Source: Methanomassiliicoccales archaeon PtaU1.Bin030
Lineage (GTDB): Archaea; Thermoplasmatota; Thermoplasmata; Methanomassiliicoccales; Methanomassiliicoccaceae
Reading direction: 5' to 3'
NCBI GenBank assembly: GCA_002067635.1
Contig: MVRB01000185.1
Location: forward strand, 1-7,688
Length of the DNA stretch: 7,688 bases
Below the pieces are notes generated by a model. That model was not told the DNA's origin. It saw only the letters and a program-made list of their open reading frames with translations, and did no database searches. The translations under genes were made by a program, and so were the position numbers. Shown here piece after piece: positions 6,036-7,688 of this stretch (within the stretch, counting starts at the first letter, position 1; the number at the start of each line of letters is the position of its first letter).

Positions 6036-7216
6036 AGATGGACATGGAGAAAGTGAGGGACCTGGACCATCAGTTCCTGTTCCAGAACTACGGACGCCAG
6101 GACATATGCTTCGATCGTGGGGAGAAGGAGTTCCTCTATGATCTGGACGGTAATCGGTATATAGACCTGGTAGCGGGCATCGCCGTTAATGTGCTCGGCT
6201 ACTCCCACCCGGCGATAGTAAGCACGGTCTGCGAGCAGGCAAGGCGCTTGATGCACGTATCCAACCTCTACCTCGTCAGGGAGCAGGCCGAGGCCGCGGA
6301 GGCGCTGGCCTCCGTATCCCCACCACCCCTGGGCGTCTCTATGTTCTGCAACAGCGGAGCGGAGGCCAACGAGGCCGCTCTGAAGCTGGCGGTGAAGGCG
6401 ACGGGACGCGCCCGGATCCTGTCCACTAGGAACTCCTTCCATGGTCGGACAATGATCCCCCTCTCGGCGACTGGTCAGCCGAAGTACCAATCAGGCTTCG
6501 AGCCACTGGTCTCCAAGGCCTTCGACTTCATAGATTTCAACAACGTGGAGCAGCTTAAGTCGGCGATAACCCGCGACACTGCGGCCTTCATCTGCGAGCC
6601 CATCCAGGGAGAGGGAGGGATCATCGCGGCCAAGGAGGAGTTCTTCAGGACGGCCCGGGACCTCTGCGATGAGCGCGGGAGCCTGTTCATCGTTGACGAG
6701 GTGCAGACGGGCATCGGCCGCACTGGTAAGTGGTTCGGGTTCCAGCATCTGGGCGTGGTCCCGGACATCGTGACCCTGGCCAAGGCCCTGGGGGGAGGCT
6801 TCCCCATTGGGGCCTGCCTGACCTCCCGTGACATCGCCGCCACCTTCAAGCCGGGAGCGCATGGTACCACCTTCGGCGGAAATCCATTGGCCTGCGCTGT
6901 GGCCAGGACTGTCATTGAGACCATCAAGGCCGAGGGCCTGGTGGAAAGGTCCGCATCTTTGGGCGAGAGGTGGTCGCAGCAGCTTCGCGCCTTAGCTGTA
7001 GGAAGTGACCTCATCAATGAGGTCCGGGGAAAGGGCCTTATGATAGGCCTGGAGATGGGCGAGGAGGCTAAACGCTTCCAGGAGCGTGCGCTTGGCGAGG
7101 GGGTGCTGGTCAACGTGACTGGAGGGAGGATAGTGAGGATGGTGCCTCCCCTTATCGTGAGCGACACCTCTATCTCCAGGACCAACGATGTCCTGAAGGC
7201 CTTCCTGGACCGGTGA
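6032..7216 (+). CDS. argD: Acetylornithine aminotransferase
   Basis: Class III PLP-dependent aminotransferase that converts N-acetylglutamate semialdehyde plus glutamate to N-acetylornithine plus 2-oxoglutarate. In many organisms the same enzyme also serves lysine synthesis as succinyldiaminopimelate transaminase, which cannot be excluded. The 394-aa length is normal. The phosphate-binding block NSGAEANEAALKLA lies at 107-120, the ring-contacting FHGRT near 136-140, the PLP-nitrogen aspartate D222 in VDEVQTGIGR, and the Schiff-base lysine K251 in LAKALGGGFPIGA. THE HGTTFGGNP block (T280) is at 277-285. The most upstream ATG overlaps the argB stop as ATGA; ATG codons at residues 3 and 5 are alternative starts with no better ribosome binding site. 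This is the last recognisable arginine enzyme of the operon. Confidence 0.95.
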   Translation: MKMDMEKVRDLDHQFLFQNYGRQDICFDRGEKEFLYDLDGNRYIDLVAGIAVNVLGYSHPAIVSTVCEQARRLMHVSNLYLVREQAEAAEALASVSPPPLGVSMFCNSGAEANEAALKLAVKATGRARILSTRNSFHGRTMIPLSATGQPKYQSGFEPLVSKAFDFIDFNNVEQLKSAITRDTAAFICEPIQGEGGIIAAKEEFFRTARDLCDERGSLFIVDEVQTGIGRTGKWFGFQHLGVVPDIVTLAKALGGGFPIGACLTSRDIAATFKPGAHGTTFGGNPLACAVARTVIETIKAEGLVERSASLGERWSQQLRALAVGSDLINEVRGKGLMIGLEMGEEAKRFQERALGEGVLVNVTGGRIVRMVPPLIVSDTSISRTNDVLKAFLDR

Positions 7217-7241
7217 CGATGATGAATCAAGGGTGGTGGCG

Positions 7242-7517
7242 ATGAACACGGGTTGGGACGTCCTGTGGGTCCTGGGTGCTTACCTTATGGCCAACGTCGC
7301 CGCCCTGGTCATATATTACGCAGACAAGAGGGCAGCATCCAGGATGCTGCGTAGGGTGCCCGAGAGGACACTGCTGCTAGTTGCCCTCATCGGGCCCTTC
7401 GGGGCCCTCGTGGCCATGCGTAGCTTCCGCCATAAGACCAAGAAGAACAAGTTCCTAGTGGTCTACCTCTTCGCGCTCCTGCACATCCTCTTGGCGGCCT
7501 ACCTCCTGACCCGTTGA
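7242..7517 (+). CDS. DUF1294 family small membrane protein
   Basis: A 91-aa protein of unknown function, recognised as DUF1294 from its pattern: a first membrane helix followed by YxxDK-A (D28, K29), then R-x-PE (R38, P40, E41), a second helix with a GPFGALVAM turn, and a FRHKTKKNKF block (H64, K65). Three hydrophobic segments are seen at about 6-25, 43-60 and 71-88, so it should be an integral membrane protein of three helices without a cleavable signal. The ATG at 7242 is chosen because GGGTGGTG at 7231-7238 can act as its ribosome binding site; an in-frame GTG at 7233 is possible but overlaps that site. It begins 25 nt after argD with no promoter in the gap, so it is likely transcribed with the operon. 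A link to arginine metabolism is not evident. Confidence 0.82.
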   Translation: MNTGWDVLWVLGAYLMANVAALVIYYADKRAASRMLRRVPERTLLLVALIGPFGALVAMRSFRHKTKKNKFLVVYLFALLHILLAAYLLTR

Positions 7518-7555
7518 TGTGGGGGCTCGGTACATCCACATGCCTCGAGGGGGCA
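7517..7555 (+). terminator. Tandem short stem-loops after the operon, possible terminator region
   Basis: Just after the DUF1294 stop codon two short inverted repeats occur: ATGTGG (7517-7522) with CCACAT (7536-7541), and a six-pair stem from 7541 to 7555 built on TGCC/GGCA with one T-G pair and a 3-nt loop. They share base 7541, so only one can fully form at once. No T-run follows directly; the nearest is TTTT within the TATA-like box at about 7583. These may mark the transcript end, but the support is weak. Confidence 0.25.
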
Positions 7556-7580
7556 GGCTCCCAGTTGGGTCAGAGTGATA

Positions 7581-7590
7581 AATTTTATAC
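7581..7590 (+). promoter_or_regulatory. TATA box of the gene starting at 7614
   Basis: AATTTTATAC is the strongest AT-rich element in the 96-bp gap and its centre is about 28 nt before the ATG at 7614. Initiation at the usual archaeal distance would fall at or just before the ATG, and no clear Shine-Dalgarno site is present, so a leaderless transcript separate from the arg operon is likely. Confidence 0.55.
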
Positions 7591-7613
7591 TGTCCCTTGT
7601 TATTTGACAGGAT

Positions 7614-7688
7614 ATGAAGAAGGAAGTGCAGAAGGAGAGCATCGCCGAGCGGACCCGTCTATATATCGATGCTCATCCAAGCGTCAAG
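7614..7688 (+). CDS. N-terminal fragment of a gene cut by the window edge, possible archaeal amino-acid-metabolism regulator
   Basis: An open frame of 25 codons begins at the ATG and runs off the right edge. It reads as a charged N-terminus (MKKEVQKESIAERTRLY) followed by IDAHPSVK. A pattern of basic/acidic start, then R-Y-I-D-x-HPS-(I/V)-(K/R) resembles, from memory, the start of archaeal helix-turn-helix proteins with an ACT domain annotated as predicted regulators of amino acid metabolism. With only 25 residues this is a weak call, and any soluble alpha-helical protein could begin this way. That the gene is real is supported by the well-placed TATA box and codon use like its neighbours. 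If the assignment holds, its position next to the arg operon would make sense. Confidence 0.5.
   Translation, partial: MKKEVQKESIAERTRLYIDAHPSVK

Noticed and set aside
2929..7216. LysW-dependent lysine/arginine pathway (lysY, lysZ, lysJ) instead of arg genes
   Set aside because: ArgC, ArgB and ArgD have homologues in that pathway, but there is no small acidic carrier protein LysW or lysX here, and argJ in the middle of the operon belongs to the acetyl cycle.
1..7688. Mobile elements, CRISPR arrays, tRNA or rRNA genes
   Set aside because: No direct-repeat arrays, transposase fragments, terminal repeats or cloverleaf-like sequences were seen; nearly all bases are in intact biosynthetic genes.

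Overview
This window is a compact arginine-biosynthesis locus from an archaeon. The archaeal reading rests on TATA-like boxes about 25 nt upstream of gene starts, at least two probably leaderless or near-leaderless genes, GGAGG-type ribosome binding sites elsewhere, and GC-rich coding sequence that still uses ATA (Ile) and AGG (Arg) often. The overall style fits a Thermoplasmatota / Methanomassiliicoccales-like euryarchaeote, but no marker gene proves this, so the assignment is an inference.

Layout: the minus strand carries argH (1-1322, cut by the left edge) and upstream of it argG (1408-2706). A 222-bp divergent control region (2707-2928) separates argG from the plus-strand operon argC-argJ-argB-argD (2929-7216). 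The operon genes are packed with gaps of 3 and 8 nt and one 4-nt ATGA overlap. A small membrane protein of the DUF1294 family follows (7242-7517), probably in the same transcript. After a 96-bp gap with its own TATA-like box, a new gene begins at 7614 and runs off the right edge.

Together these enzymes cover most of the acetylated arginine route. ArgB phosphorylates N-acetylglutamate, ArgC reduces it to the semialdehyde, and ArgD transaminates this to N-acetylornithine. ArgJ moves the acetyl group from N-acetylornithine to glutamate, releasing ornithine. ArgG and ArgH then convert citrulline plus aspartate to arginine plus fumarate. Ornithine carbamoyltransferase (argF) and carbamoyl-phosphate synthetase are not in the window. 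The presence of argJ and the absence of lysW argue for the classical acetyl cycle rather than the LysW carrier-protein pathway.

All complete genes look intact and carry their key catalytic residues. I found no novel multi-gene system, mobile element, CRISPR array or RNA gene. The points worth a second look are small: an atypical, longer self-cleavage loop in ArgJ, a 7-bp inverted repeat beside the argG promoter, a possible regulator starting at the right edge, lysine-rich tails on ArgG, and a DUF1294 passenger gene.
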